Origin: Luteococcus sanguinis
GTDB taxonomy: Bacteria; Actinomycetota; Actinomycetes; Propionibacteriales; Propionibacteriaceae
Reading direction: 5' to 3'
Assembly: GCF_039527675.1 (NCBI RefSeq)
Contig: NZ_BAAAKI010000013.1
Location: 62,001-126,000, forward strand
DNA length: 64,000 nt
Shown: positions 54,245 to 62,715 of the stretch, piece by piece
How positions within the stretch are numbered: position 1 is the first letter of the stretch
Layout: each line of letters starts with the position of its first letter
Notes under the pieces: model-generated
Databases searched by the model: none
The model's input: only the letters and a program-made list of their open reading frames with translations
What the model was told of the DNA's origin: nothing
Position numbers and translations under genes: made by a program

Positions 54245-57200
54245 CTAGCCAGCCAGACAGGACGGCCCCAACAGGGCCTTCAGGTCGGCCATCAACGGCC
54301 CGGACGGGTTGACGCGCAAGGTGTCGTCCAGCCGGAAGGTCGTCGCCTTGGCCGGGCTGAGCAGCTTCAACCGCACCTCGGTGAGACCCGGATGCGCCCC
54401 GAGCACCTCGCGCAGCTGCGCGACCACGGGCGGCGTACAGCGTCCGGCGGCCAGCTGGATCGTCACCGGCCCGCTCGGACCCTCGGTGATGTCGGGCAGC
54501 ACCAGCTCGGTCGCCTGCATCTCGACCGAGTCCTCCTTCTCGCGCACCCGGCCCTTGATCCGCACCACCGTGTCGGTGGCCAGGCTCATCGCCACCTGCT
54601 CGTACACCTTCGGGAAGACCATCACCTCGATCGAGGCCTCCAGGTCTTCCACGCTCAGGATCGCCCAGATGGCACCCTGCTTGGTCTGCTTGCGCTGGAT
54701 CTGGGTGATCATGCCGGCGATGTTGACCTGCAGGTCGCGCGGACCCTCGGGCGAGAGCAGGTTGCCGATCGAGAGGTCCCGCTCCGCCTCCAGGATGTGC
54801 TCCAGACCCTGCAACGGATGGTCGGAGACGTACAGCCCCAACATCTCGCGCTCGAAGGCCAGCTTGGTGCGCTTGTCCCAGTCGTCGATCGCGGGGACGA
54901 CGACGTGCTGCTGCGCCGGGCCGAGGTCCGCCTCGTCCCCGCCGCCGAAGCCGAACAGGTCGTCCTGGCCGTTCGCCTGGTTGCGCTTGAGGTCGATCAC
55001 CTGGTCGACGGCCGGTTCGAAGACCTCCATCAGCGGACGCCGTCCGTGGCCCATCGAGTCGAAGGCACCGGCCTTGATCAGCGACTCGATCGTCCGCTTG
55101 TTGCAGACCTGGATCGGGACGTGGTCGAGGAACTGCCCGAAGTCGGACGCGTGCCCGTGCTCCTCGCGTCCGGCGATGATGCCCTCGACGACATTGCCGC
55201 CGACATTGCGGATGGCACCCAGGCCGAAGCGGATGTCCTTGCCGACGGCACCGAACTCGGCGACCGACTCGTTGACGTCGGGCGGCAGCACCTGGATGTG
55301 CTGCGCGCGCATGTCGGCCAGGTAGAGCGCCATCTTGTCCTTGTCGTCACCGACGGACGTGAGCAGCGCGGCGCCGAACTCGGCCGGGTAGTTGGCCTTC
55401 AGGTAGGCGGTCCAGTAGGAGACATAGGCGTACCCGGCCGCGTGGGACTTGTTGAAGGCGTAGTCGGCGAAGGGGACGAAGACGTCCCACAGCGCCTGGA
55501 TGGCGGGGGTGGTGAAGCCGTTGCCGGACATGCCGTCGCGGAAGTGCTCCCACTCCTTGTCCAGGATTTCCTTCTTCTTCTTGCCCATCGCACGACGCAG
55601 CAGGTCGGCGCCACCGAGGGTGTAGCCGGCCAGCTGCCGGGCCGCCGCCATGATCTGCTCCTGGTAGACGAGCAGGTGGTAGGTGTCGCCGAGGATCGGG
55701 TCCAGCGCCTCGCGCAGCTCCGGGTGGATCGGCTCGATCGCCTGGCGTCCGTTCTTGCGCTCCGCGTAGTTGATGTGTGCGTTGGCGCCCATCGGACCCG
55801 GGCGGTACAGGGCGATGACGGCGGTGATGTCGTCGAAGGTAGTCGGCTTCAGCAGCCGCAACAGCGAACGCATCGGCCCACCGTCGAGCTGGAAGACGCC
55901 GAGGGTGTCGCCGCGCGAGAGCAGCTCATAGGTGGCCGGGTCGTCGAAGGGCACCGTCCGCAGGTCGACCTCCTCACCCCGGTTCGCCTGCACATTCTTG
56001 ATGGTCTGGTCGATCACGCCGAGGTTGCGCAGCCCGAGGAAGTCCATCTTCATCAGGCCCATCTCCTCGCACTGGGGATAGGCAAAGCCGGCGATGATCA
56101 TGCCGTCCTTGTCCCGGCGGTGCATGGGGATGACGTCGGTCAGCCGTTCGCGGCTGATGATGAAGGCGCAGGCGTGCACGCCGGTGCCGCGGATCAGGCC
56201 CTCCAGCCCGCGTCCGGTGTCGACGACCTTCTTCACGTCCGGGTCGGATTCGTACAGGGCGCGGAACTCGCCACCCTCGGCGTAGCGCTTGTGCTGCGGG
56301 TTGAACAGGTCGTTGAGCGGGACGTCCTTGCCCATCACCGCGGGCGGCATGGCCTTGGTGATCTTGTCGCCCAGCCCGAAGGGGTAGCCCAGGATACGGT
56401 TCGCGTCCTTGACGGCGGCCTTCGCCTTGATGGTGCCGAAGGTGTTGACCTGGCTGGTGTACTCCTTGCCGTACTTGTTCGTGACGTAGTCGATGACCTT
56501 GTCGCGCTGGCGGTCGTCGAAGTCGAGGTCGATGTCGGGCGGGCTGACGCGCTCGGGGTTCAGGAACCTCTCGAACAGCAGCCCGTGCTGCATCGGGTTC
56601 ACCTCGATGATCTGGGTGAGGTAGGAGACCATCGAACCGGCCGCCGAACCTCGTCCCGGACCAACCGGCACGCCCGACTCGCGGGCGTGGCGGCAGATGT
56701 CGGCGACGATCAGGAAGTAGGACGAGTAACCCATCGGCCCGATGACGGCCATCTCGGTCTCGATCCGGTCTCGCAGGCCCTCGGGCTCCCCGTCCGGGAA
56801 GCGGACGCGGACGCCCTTCTCGATCTCCTTGCGCAGCCAGGTCTCCTGGGTCTCACCCTCGGGGACGTCGAACTGCGGCATCCGGTCGACGAAGGCGAAG
56901 ACGTCGGCATAGCTCTCGATGCGCTCGGCGATCTCGAGGGTGTTGTTGCAGGCCTCGGGCAGCTCACCGAAGAGCTGGCGCATCTCCTCGTTGGAGCGGA
57001 TGTAATAGCCGGAGCCGTTGAAGCGGAAGCGGTTGGGGTCGTCCTTGTTGCGTCCCACGCCCACGCACAGCAGGTTGTCGTGGGAGTCGGCCTGGTCTTC
57101 GGTGACGTAGTGCGAGTCGTTGCTGGCCAGCAGCGGGATGTTGAGCTGCTTGGCCAGGCGCAACAGCCCGTCGCGGACGTCGCGTTCGATGGCGATTCCG

Positions 57201-57805
57201 TGGTCCATCAGCTCGCAGAAGTAGTTCTCGCGGCCGAAGATGTCCTGGTAGGCGGCGGCGGCCTTGACGGCCTCCTCGTACTGGCCCAGGCGCAGCCGCG
57301 TCTGCACCTCACCGGACGGGCAGCCGGTGGTGGCGATGATCCCCTCGGAAAGCTCGGAGATGATCTCGCGGTCCATCCGGGGCTTCATGTAGTAGCCCTC
57401 GTAGCTCGCCTTCGAGCTGAGCGTGAACAGGTTGCGCAGGCCGGTGGCATTGCGGGCCAGCATCGTCATGTGGGTGTAGCGGCCACCGCCGGAGACGTCC
57501 TTGCCACCCTCGACCGATGCGTCGCCGCCCATCTCGTGCCGGCCCGTCGCCCAGAACTCCTGCACCCGGGAGTGCCGCGAGCTGGGCGCGACATAGGCCT
57601 CGATGCCGATGATCGGCTTCACGTCCGGGTACTTCTTGGACGTCTGGAAGAACTCGTAGGCGCCGAACATGTTGCCGTGGTCGGTCATCGCGATGGCCGG
57701 CATGCCCTGGCGGGCGACCTCCGCGAACAGCTTGGAGTTCTTCGCCGCACCGTCGAGCATCGAGAACTCGGTGTGGGTGTGCAGGTGCACGAAGTTGTCC
57801 GCCAT
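54245..57805 (-). CDS. dnaE: DNA polymerase III alpha subunit
   Basis: The replicative polymerase, 1186 aa. The N-terminal PHP domain begins FVHLHTHTEFSMLDGAAK. The polymerase core has GPGRGSAAGSMVSYL, the catalytic acids in PPDIDLDFDDRQRDKVIDYV, and GVHACAFIISRERLTDV. Helix-hairpin-helix and OB regions follow (TKQGAIWAILSVEDLEASIEVMVFPKVYEQV). The start ATG 57805 gives the standard N-terminus. A TATGGT hexamer on the minus strand at about 57847-57852 may be its promoter. Confidence 0.97.
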   Translation of the reverse strand: MADNFVHLHTHTEFSMLDGAAKNSKLFAEVARQGMPAIAMTDHGNMFGAYEFFQTSKKYPDVKPIIGIEAYVAPSSRHSRVQEFWATGRHEMGGDASVEGGKDVSGGGRYTHMTMLARNATGLRNLFTLSSKASYEGYYMKPRMDREIISELSEGIIATTGCPSGEVQTRLRLGQYEEAVKAAAAYQDIFGRENYFCELMDHGIAIERDVRDGLLRLAKQLNIPLLASNDSHYVTEDQADSHDNLLCVGVGRNKDDPNRFRFNGSGYYIRSNEEMRQLFGELPEACNNTLEIAERIESYADVFAFVDRMPQFDVPEGETQETWLRKEIEKGVRVRFPDGEPEGLRDRIETEMAVIGPMGYSSYFLIVADICRHARESGVPVGPGRGSAAGSMVSYLTQIIEVNPMQHGLLFERFLNPERVSPPDIDLDFDDRQRDKVIDYVTNKYGKEYTSQVNTFGTIKAKAAVKDANRILGYPFGLGDKITKAMPPAVMGKDVPLNDLFNPQHKRYAEGGEFRALYESDPDVKKVVDTGRGLEGLIRGTGVHACAFIISRERLTDVIPMHRRDKDGMIIAGFAYPQCEEMGLMKMDFLGLRNLGVIDQTIKNVQANRGEEVDLRTVPFDDPATYELLSRGDTLGVFQLDGGPMRSLLRLLKPTTFDDITAVIALYRPGPMGANAHINYAERKNGRQAIEPIHPELREALDPILGDTYHLLVYQEQIMAAARQLAGYTLGGADLLRRAMGKKKKEILDKEWEHFRDGMSGNGFTTPAIQALWDVFVPFADYAFNKSHAAGYAYVSYWTAYLKANYPAEFGAALLTSVGDDKDKMALYLADMRAQHIQVLPPDVNESVAEFGAVGKDIRFGLGAIRNVGGNVVEGIIAGREEHGHASDFGQFLDHVPIQVCNKRTIESLIKAGAFDSMGHGRRPLMEVFEPAVDQVIDLKRNQANGQDDLFGFGGGDEADLGPAQQHVVVPAIDDWDKRTKLAFEREMLGLYVSDHPLQGLEHILEAERDLSIGNLLSPEGPRDLQVNIAGMITQIQRKQTKQGAIWAILSVEDLEASIEVMVFPKVYEQVAMSLATDTVVRIKGRVREKEDSVEMQATELVLPDITEGPSGPVTIQLAAGRCTPPVVAQLREVLGAHPGLTEVRLKLLSPAKATTFRLDDTLRVNPSGPLMADLKALLGPSCLAG

Positions 57806-57984
57806 CAGTTGCCCAGCCACTCCTCGATCGTTCCGAACGAGTCCCCACCATAGTCGGGGCCGCCGACAAATCCGACGAGGACGACGGCCTGCCTCGTCGG
57901 CCCGCGTGGCGAGCTGTTCACGCGCTGAGAGAGGCACGCCGAACCTTCGTTGTCAGCCACCGGCACGGATTCCATGCTGGTCAC

Positions 57985-58458
57985 GTGAACCTGCTCAGCC
58001 TCCCGATCCATCCCCTCGTCGTCCACGGTGCCGTCACCCTGATCCCCCTGGCCGCCGTCATCACGATGGCGCACGCGCTGCGCCCCGACTGGCGCTGGTG
58101 GTTGCGCCTGCCCAGCATGGTGGTCAACGCCCTCGCGCTGGTGGTGCTGTTCGTCACCCGCGCCACCGGTGACCAGCTCGCCCACGCCACCCCCGACAAC
58201 AAGGCGCTGATCGAGGAGCACGACCAGATGGCTGGCCTGCTGACGATCGCGACGGTGCCGATGACCCTGCTGGCGATCTTCGCCGCCTGGAGCTTCGCCG
58301 CCACCTCCGGCGCGACCAGCGGCTGGGGTGCCAACGACGCACGCCAGCCCCGCTTCGCGTCGGCCGTGAAGTGGCTCGTGGTGCTGCTCGGCGTCGCCGT
58401 TCTCGTGTTCACCGTGCTGACCGGGCACTCCGGCGCCACCGCCGCCTGGAGCAAGTGA
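57985..58458 (+). CDS. DUF2231-type four-helix membrane protein
   Basis: A 157-aa membrane protein with four hydrophobic segments. It begins LPIHPLVVHGAVTLIPLAAVI, with the conserved His pair (HPLVVH) of the DUF2231 family, which may bind haem or metal. A loop with HATPDNKALIEEHDQMAG precedes the third segment, and the end VLTGHSGATAAWSK contains the family GHSGA. GTG start; CATGCT-N6 upstream is a weak promoter match. The 179 bp before it, back to dnaE, hold nothing else I can assign. Confidence 0.85.
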   Translation: MNLLSLPIHPLVVHGAVTLIPLAAVITMAHALRPDWRWWLRLPSMVVNALALVVLFVTRATGDQLAHATPDNKALIEEHDQMAGLLTIATVPMTLLAIFAAWSFAATSGATSGWGANDARQPRFASAVKWLVVLLGVAVLVFTVLTGHSGATAAWSK

Positions 58459-58474
58459 CACAGAGCAAACCTGG

Positions 58475-58521
58475 CCCGCGAACCGCTACTGGTGCTCCGC
58501 GCAGCAGGGGCGGTTCGCGGG
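58475..58521. terminator. 12-bp inverted repeat overlapping a stop codon
   Basis: CCCGCGAACCGC (58475-58486) and GCGGTTCGCGGG (58510-58521) are perfect arms with a 23-nt loop. It follows the DUF2231 stop and overlaps the last codons of the convergent unknown gene, so it could end transcription from the DUF2231 side. Confidence 0.6.
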
Positions 58522-59157
58522 TGCCTCGAAGGGCACCTGGATCCCGCCGCTGGCCGGTTGGACGTGCAGTACCCAGCGTCCGTCTTGGCGCAGCGGACGG
58601 ACGTGGTCGCGGGTGACCAGCGTCGCGTCCGCGGCCAGGGCCGGACCCATCGTGCGCACCTCGTCGATCGCCGAGAGCTCGGTCACGGCGCCGATGGTGA
58701 GAGTGCCGACCATTCGCTCGCTGCCCGGGTAGACGACCGCACGAGAGGGCCCAGCGGAAAGCTGGGCCTGCGCGGCCAGCCGCGCCCCGTCCGCCCATTC
58801 GGGGTTGCCCACCGACTCCAGCCCTTCGCACCCCGGCCCTTCGCACCACACTGCCGGCGCCTCGGGCTCGGTATGGACGTGGGAGTCGTGCTCGCCGTCC
58901 GTTTCGTCCCCGGACCCGAAGGCGGCCTGCACCACCCGCAGCACCTCGTCGGCCGAGCGCTCCCCCGCGTCCAGTTGGACGCTGAGGGCGACATGGTTGC
59001 CGGGCGGACCACCGGGCACCACGTGGGTGCAGATCCACAGACCGCCCCCATCGTGGGCTGAGCCCAGACCCGCTGTGGCAAGGCGGGTCTGGGCTCGAGC
59101 GATGATCGGCTCGGCGTCCAGGGGCTGGTTGATCCCCTGGTCGACGCCGATGATCAC
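58486..59157 (-). CDS. Cys/His-rich protein of unknown function
   Basis: A 223-aa protein I do not recognise. GTG 59157 overlaps the stop of the upstream PHP gene (GTGA), which fixes the start. It has no signal peptide or membrane segment. Possible metal or redox residues: a His cluster GEHDSHVHTEPE, the pair WCEGPGCEG just after it, GLWICTHVV near the start, and a C-terminal PCCAEHQ. The second half has regular beta-strand-like segments (VRPLRQDGRWVLHVQPA). Coupling to the PHP phosphoesterase suggests a shared role. Confidence 0.7.
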   Translation of the reverse strand: MIIGVDQGINQPLDAEPIIARAQTRLATAGLGSAHDGGGLWICTHVVPGGPPGNHVALSVQLDAGERSADEVLRVVQAAFGSGDETDGEHDSHVHTEPEAPAVWCEGPGCEGLESVGNPEWADGARLAAQAQLSAGPSRAVVYPGSERMVGTLTIGAVTELSAIDEVRTMGPALAADATLVTRDHVRPLRQDGRWVLHVQPASGGIQVPFEAPANRPCCAEHQ

Positions 59158-60878
59158 CGGGGCAGGACGAAGATCGGGTTCGTGTAGAACCACAGGTCGG
59201 TCCAGGGGTCGGCGTCACCGACGACGTCGATGGCGGGGCCCGCCGGGTCGAAGTCGGCGCCGAAGTAGCCGGCCTGGGTGCGGTTGCCGTCCGAGCCGCG
59301 GAGCCGGACGTAGAAGCCCTGCTCCTCGATGACGCCGAGGTCGTAGCTGACCTCGATGGCGTCCACGTGGCCCGAGACGTCCCAGGTCTTGACGACCTTG
59401 GTCTGCGGGGCGTGCAGGGTGTCGCGGTCGGTGACCGGGCCGGTGATGGCGCCCTTGATGACGTCCAGCTTCGCGAGTTTCGGGATGAAGGTCGCCCAGT
59501 TCGCGACCTGCGCCGGGACGACGCGGATCGTGAGCTTGGCGCGCTGGCCACGACGTCCCATCACCACACCACCGAAGGCCGAGGTGGAGCTGCCGGCGAC
59601 GCTGACGCGCACGTCGATGTCCTCGATCAGGCGACCGTGGTCGACCCAGACATTGCCGGCGCGCATGCCCTGCATGACGCCCGCGTAGTTGCGGACGTTG
59701 GAGCCCACATTGGTGCGGGAGTAGTAGCCGGGCCAGTAGTCGCCACGCTCGACCTGCGGCTTGCCACCGTAGATCGGGTCGTTGTAGCGGCCCTGGGTGG
59801 CGAAGTCGCCACCGCCGCGCACCGCGGTGTCCAGGTAGACGGAGTGCGAGTCGGAGTTGGCGCTGATCCACCAGCCCTTGCCCTCGGCGAGCAGGGAGTC
59901 CCACAGGCCCCCGACGGTGGCGGTGTAGAAGTCGAAGCCGCCCCAGGTGCGGTAGCTCTCGGGAACGTAGCCCGCGAAGGAGTTCGCGCCGGGAGCGTTG
60001 CCGTAGTAGCCACGCGCGTCGCCGGGGCCCATGGCGTCCGCGGAGATGCCGGCGGCCTGGTGGCCGGGAGCGCCCTCCCACCCGATCGCGATCTCGGGGT
60101 TGGCGTCACGCCAGCCGCGCACCTCGTGCGGGGAGTCGATGCCGTTGCGGGCGGGGTGGTTGGCCAGGAAGAGGGCGTCGCGCACCTCGCGCGAGTCGAC
60201 CATGCTGCCCAGGAACTGCACGCCCTTGACGGCCAGCGCCTCGTTCTCGGGGGTGTTGGCGGTGGCCTTCATCACCGCACCGTCGTAGTTGTTCTCGAAC
60301 TGCTTGAGGACGCTGACTTCCTTGGCGCCCGGGTGCACGATGACGGTGCCGTGCTCGGCGGCCGGGATGTTCCACTCCAGGCCCTGGAAGACCAGCATGT
60401 CCTGGTGGCGCTTGCGGGCCGCGAGGATGTCGGGGTTGACCTTGTCGACGCCGATCTTTGCGTGGGTGGCCGAGCCGTGGTCGGTGATGACCATCCAGTC
60501 GAGCCCGTAGGCCTCGGCGTGGGCGACCTGGTCGTTGACCTGGTACATGCCGTCGGAGGAGTACTGGGTGTGGATGTGGTGGTCACCGGACAGCCAGCCG
60601 GCGCGGTGCCCGGCGCCGCTGGTGCGGGACTTGCCGACAGCGGCCGCGGTGGCGGCACCGTGGGTGTCGACGAGTGCGGCGGTGGCCGCGCCGGCACCGA
60701 GGACGCCCGCGGTGCGCAGCAGGGTGCGGCGGCGCATCTGCATCGGGGTCAGGTCGGCGTCGTCGACGCTGAGGTCGGTGGCCAGCTTCTCGTCGGACGA
60801 GAACTCGGCGTGGTGGTGGTGCGAGTGGCCACCGTCGTGTGAGTGCGTGATCCCGCCGTGGGAGTGGGTGTGCGACAT
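59154..60878 (-). CDS. Tat-exported PHP-domain phosphoesterase with His-rich start
   Basis: A 574-aa predicted metallophosphoesterase. The first 23 residues hold ten histidines in HSH/HHHH runs; a twin-arginine signal follows at about 48-72 (MRRRTLLRTAGVLGAGAATAALV), so it is probably exported folded. The PHP domain has the metal motifs SGDHHIHTQYSSDG, WMVITDHGS, VFQGLEWNIP and WWISANSDSHS. A C-terminal beta-rich domain (about 440-574) ends DPWTDLWFYTNPIFVLPR. Such secreted PHP proteins are common in actinobacteria; substrate unknown. Ends coupled to the Cys/His-rich gene. Confidence 0.88.
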   Translation of the reverse strand: MSHTHSHGGITHSHDGGHSHHHHAEFSSDEKLATDLSVDDADLTPMQMRRRTLLRTAGVLGAGAATAALVDTHGAATAAAVGKSRTSGAGHRAGWLSGDHHIHTQYSSDGMYQVNDQVAHAEAYGLDWMVITDHGSATHAKIGVDKVNPDILAARKRHQDMLVFQGLEWNIPAAEHGTVIVHPGAKEVSVLKQFENNYDGAVMKATANTPENEALAVKGVQFLGSMVDSREVRDALFLANHPARNGIDSPHEVRGWRDANPEIAIGWEGAPGHQAAGISADAMGPGDARGYYGNAPGANSFAGYVPESYRTWGGFDFYTATVGGLWDSLLAEGKGWWISANSDSHSVYLDTAVRGGGDFATQGRYNDPIYGGKPQVERGDYWPGYYSRTNVGSNVRNYAGVMQGMRAGNVWVDHGRLIEDIDVRVSVAGSSTSAFGGVVMGRRGQRAKLTIRVVPAQVANWATFIPKLAKLDVIKGAITGPVTDRDTLHAPQTKVVKTWDVSGHVDAIEVSYDLGVIEEQGFYVRLRGSDGNRTQAGYFGADFDPAGPAIDVVGDADPWTDLWFYTNPIFVLPR

Positions 60879-60996
60879 GGGGGTTCCCTCCTGGGTTCGT
60901 CAGGCATGGTGCTCGACAGCTGCTTCCACCCAATCCCGCGCCGGTGACGATGGGCGAGAGCGTCGAACCGAACTGTGGGTGAACTCCCGAGGCCTG

Positions 60997-61013
60997 TTGC
61001 TGCTGGCACGCAA
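60997..61013. promoter_or_regulatory. Candidate Nur-type box between the PHP and fur genes
   Basis: TTGCTGCTGGCACGCAA: TTGC-N9-GCAA, the conserved core of the Streptomyces Nur box (TTGCAA-N5-TTGCAA). It lies 75 bp before the fur ATG and 119 bp before the PHP ATG. The inner bases are not symmetric, so it is the weaker of the two sites. Confidence 0.4.
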
Positions 61014-61087
61014 GAAGGCGCCCCGGCCGTGGTACAGCTGGGATCGTTGGGTTCTGAAACACCCCGGACGGACGAGCAGGAGGGCCG

Positions 61088-61627
61088 ATGGAGACCGTGC
61101 CGCACAGTCGTTCCCGCGACAGTCACTCCCCCGACAGCCACTCCCGCGACAGTCACTCCCATACCTCGCACGCCCCCGACACACACGTCCAGCACCTGCT
61201 GGCTGGTGTCGCGGAGCGGTTGCGCGAGCAGGGGGCGCGCATGACCGGACCCCGCACGGTGGTGCTCCAGGTGCTCGCCGCCAACCCCGGGCACCTGAGC
61301 GCCGACCAGGTCTGTCAGCGGGTGACGGCGCTGGACCCGACCGTCCACTCCTCCAGCGTGGACCGCACGCTTGCCCTGCTGTGCCAGATGGGCGTCGTGC
61401 AGTCCGTCGCGGTGGCCCACGGCCAGACGACCTACCACCTGGTGGCCGGCAGCGCGCACGCCCACGCCCAGTGCCGCAGCTGCAACCGTCTCGTCGACCT
61501 CCCCATCGAGGTGATGGATCCCTTGTGTGCCACGCTTCGCGAGCGCACCGGCTTCAGCGTCGAGCCCGCCGGGGTCGCCCTGCGGGGGCTGTGCGAGCAG
61601 TGCGCGGGACGCCGGCCGGCGACCTGA
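61088..61627 (+). CDS. Fur-family metalloregulator, Nur- or Zur-like, with His-rich repeat start
   Basis: A 179-aa Fur-family repressor. The first 33 residues are a Ser/Arg/Asp/His stretch with seven histidines made by 15-bp repeats. The winged helix follows (LREQGARMTGPRTVVLQVLAANPGHLSADQVCQRV; SSVDRTLALLCQMGVVQSV), then the metal/dimer domain with TTYHLVAGSAHAHAQCRSC and GLCEQCAGR, giving the two structural-zinc CxxC pairs. Metal choice (nickel, zinc) is not certain from residues; the Nur-like palindrome before the cbiM genes favours nickel. Start follows GGAGGG. Confidence 0.88.
   Translation: METVPHSRSRDSHSPDSHSRDSHSHTSHAPDTHVQHLLAGVAERLREQGARMTGPRTVVLQVLAANPGHLSADQVCQRVTALDPTVHSSSVDRTLALLCQMGVVQSVAVAHGQTTYHLVAGSAHAHAQCRSCNRLVDLPIEVMDPLCATLRERTGFSVEPAGVALRGLCEQCAGRRPAT
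61112..61171. repeat. 15-bp tandem repeat in the fur gene start
   Basis: About four 15-bp units of the type TCCCGCGACAGTCAC encoding (S)RDSH/SPDSH/SRDSH/SHTSH. The last copy is diverged. Each unit adds one or two histidines to the N-terminus, and the unit length keeps the frame. Confidence 0.8.
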
Positions 61628-61664
61628 GCGTCGCCAGCTGTTCACCCAGAGGTCCCCCGGCTTG

Positions 61665-61681
61665 TTGCACCCGGAGTGCAA
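61665..61681. promoter_or_regulatory. Candidate Nur box before cbiM
   Basis: TTGCACCCGGAGTGCAA: a perfect TTGCAC-N5-GTGCAA palindrome that fits the Nur box pattern TTGCAA-N5-TTGCAA in its outer four bases on each side. It is followed directly by TAGTGG, a possible -10, and lies 49 bp before the cbiM GTG, a position suited to repression. Confidence 0.6.
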
Positions 61682-61729
61682 TAGTGGGCCGAAGAACGAG
61701 CCCACCCCCTCTCGATCCGAGGTCGCATC

Positions 61730-62425
61730 GTGCACATTCCCGACGGATTCCTCGACGCCCCCGTCTGCCTGGTCACGGCCGCCGGTTCGCTGGCCGCGGT
61801 GACCATGGCGCTGCGCGGCTGTCGCCGTGAGCTGGACGACCGCGCCGCTCCCCTGGCCGGTCTGGTGGCCGCCTTCGTGTTCGCTGCCCAGATGGTCAAC
61901 TTTCCCGTCGCCGCCGGCACCTCCGGCCACCTGCTGGGCGGCGCGCTGGCGGTCGCGCTGGTCGGTCCGTGGACGGCGATGTTGTGCCTCACGGTGGTGC
62001 TGGCCGTGCAGTGCCTGCTCTTCGCGGACGGCGGGATCACCGCCCTGGGCGCGAACACCTGGAACATGGCCGTGGTCGGCGTCCTCATCGCCTGGGCCGT
62101 GATGACCGTGCTCGCACGTGTGCTCCCCCGCACCCGGATGACGGTGCTGGCCACGGTCGCGCTCGCCGGGCTGGCCAGCGTGCTCGCCGCAGCCGGCAGC
62201 TTCGTCGCGCTGTACGCGCTCGGCGGCACGGTGGACGTGCCGCTGGGCACGGTGCTGGGGGCGATGCTCGGCGTCCACACCCTGATCGGGCTCGGAGAGG
62301 CGGCGATCACCGCGCTGGTGGTCTCGGGCCTGCTGGCGCTGCGCCCCGACCTGGTCTGGGCGGCGCGCGGCCTGGTCGCCGACCGGACGCCCGTGCTGCG
62401 TGACGCCGCGGAGGTGTCGGCATGA
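61730..62425 (+). CDS. cbiM: ECF nickel/cobalt transporter substrate-binding component CbiM/NikM
   Basis: The metal-binding S-component of a group I ECF transporter, 231 aa and about seven membrane segments. The invariant start MHIPDGFLD provides the metal site (N-terminus and His2), followed by FAAQMVNFPVAAGTSGHLLGGAL, LFADGGITALGANTWNMAV and HTLIGLGEAAITALVVSGLL. Nickel and cobalt forms cannot be told apart by eye. GTG 61730; its stop overlaps the next ATG (ATGA). Confidence 0.95.
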   Translation: MHIPDGFLDAPVCLVTAAGSLAAVTMALRGCRRELDDRAAPLAGLVAAFVFAAQMVNFPVAAGTSGHLLGGALAVALVGPWTAMLCLTVVLAVQCLLFADGGITALGANTWNMAVVGVLIAWAVMTVLARVLPRTRMTVLATVALAGLASVLAAAGSFVALYALGGTVDVPLGTVLGAMLGVHTLIGLGEAAITALVVSGLLALRPDLVWAARGLVADRTPVLRDAAEVSA

Positions 62426-62715
62426 GGCCCGTCTCGGATCCGCGGCTGCGCTGGGTGGCGATTGGTGTCACGGTGCTGGTCGCAGGACTGGTGAGCTATT
62501 TAGCGTCCGGCAGCCCGGACGGGCTGGAGGCCGTCGCCGAACGGTTCGGCTTCGAGCACGCGGCCACCGACCCGGTCTGGGGCCACTCCCCATTCGTCGA
62601 CTACGAGGGCGTGCTGGGCATTCCCGCCGGCCTGGTGCGGATCGTCGGCGTCGCCGTCGTGGCGCTCGTGGTGTTCGCACTGCTTCGCTTCGCCGGACGC
62701 CGGTCGGCGCGATGA
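62422..62715 (+). CDS. PDGLE-domain CbiN/NikN-like component
   Basis: A 97-aa protein with two membrane segments (WVAIGVTVLVAGLVSYLA and LVRIVGVAVVALVVFALLRF) around an external loop that begins SPDGLEAVAERFGF, the PDGLE motif. Such proteins are the small accessory subunit of CbiM/NikM transporters. ATGA overlaps on both sides tie it to cbiM and cbiQ. Confidence 0.9.
   Translation: MRPVSDPRLRWVAIGVTVLVAGLVSYLASGSPDGLEAVAERFGFEHAATDPVWGHSPFVDYEGVLGIPAGLVRIVGVAVVALVVFALLRFAGRRSAR

Noticed and set aside
54392..57853. 1153-codon open frame on the plus strand opposite dnaE
   Set aside because: It is the antisense of a complete, motif-bearing dnaE. Long antisense frames are expected at this GC content, and its product shows no domain.
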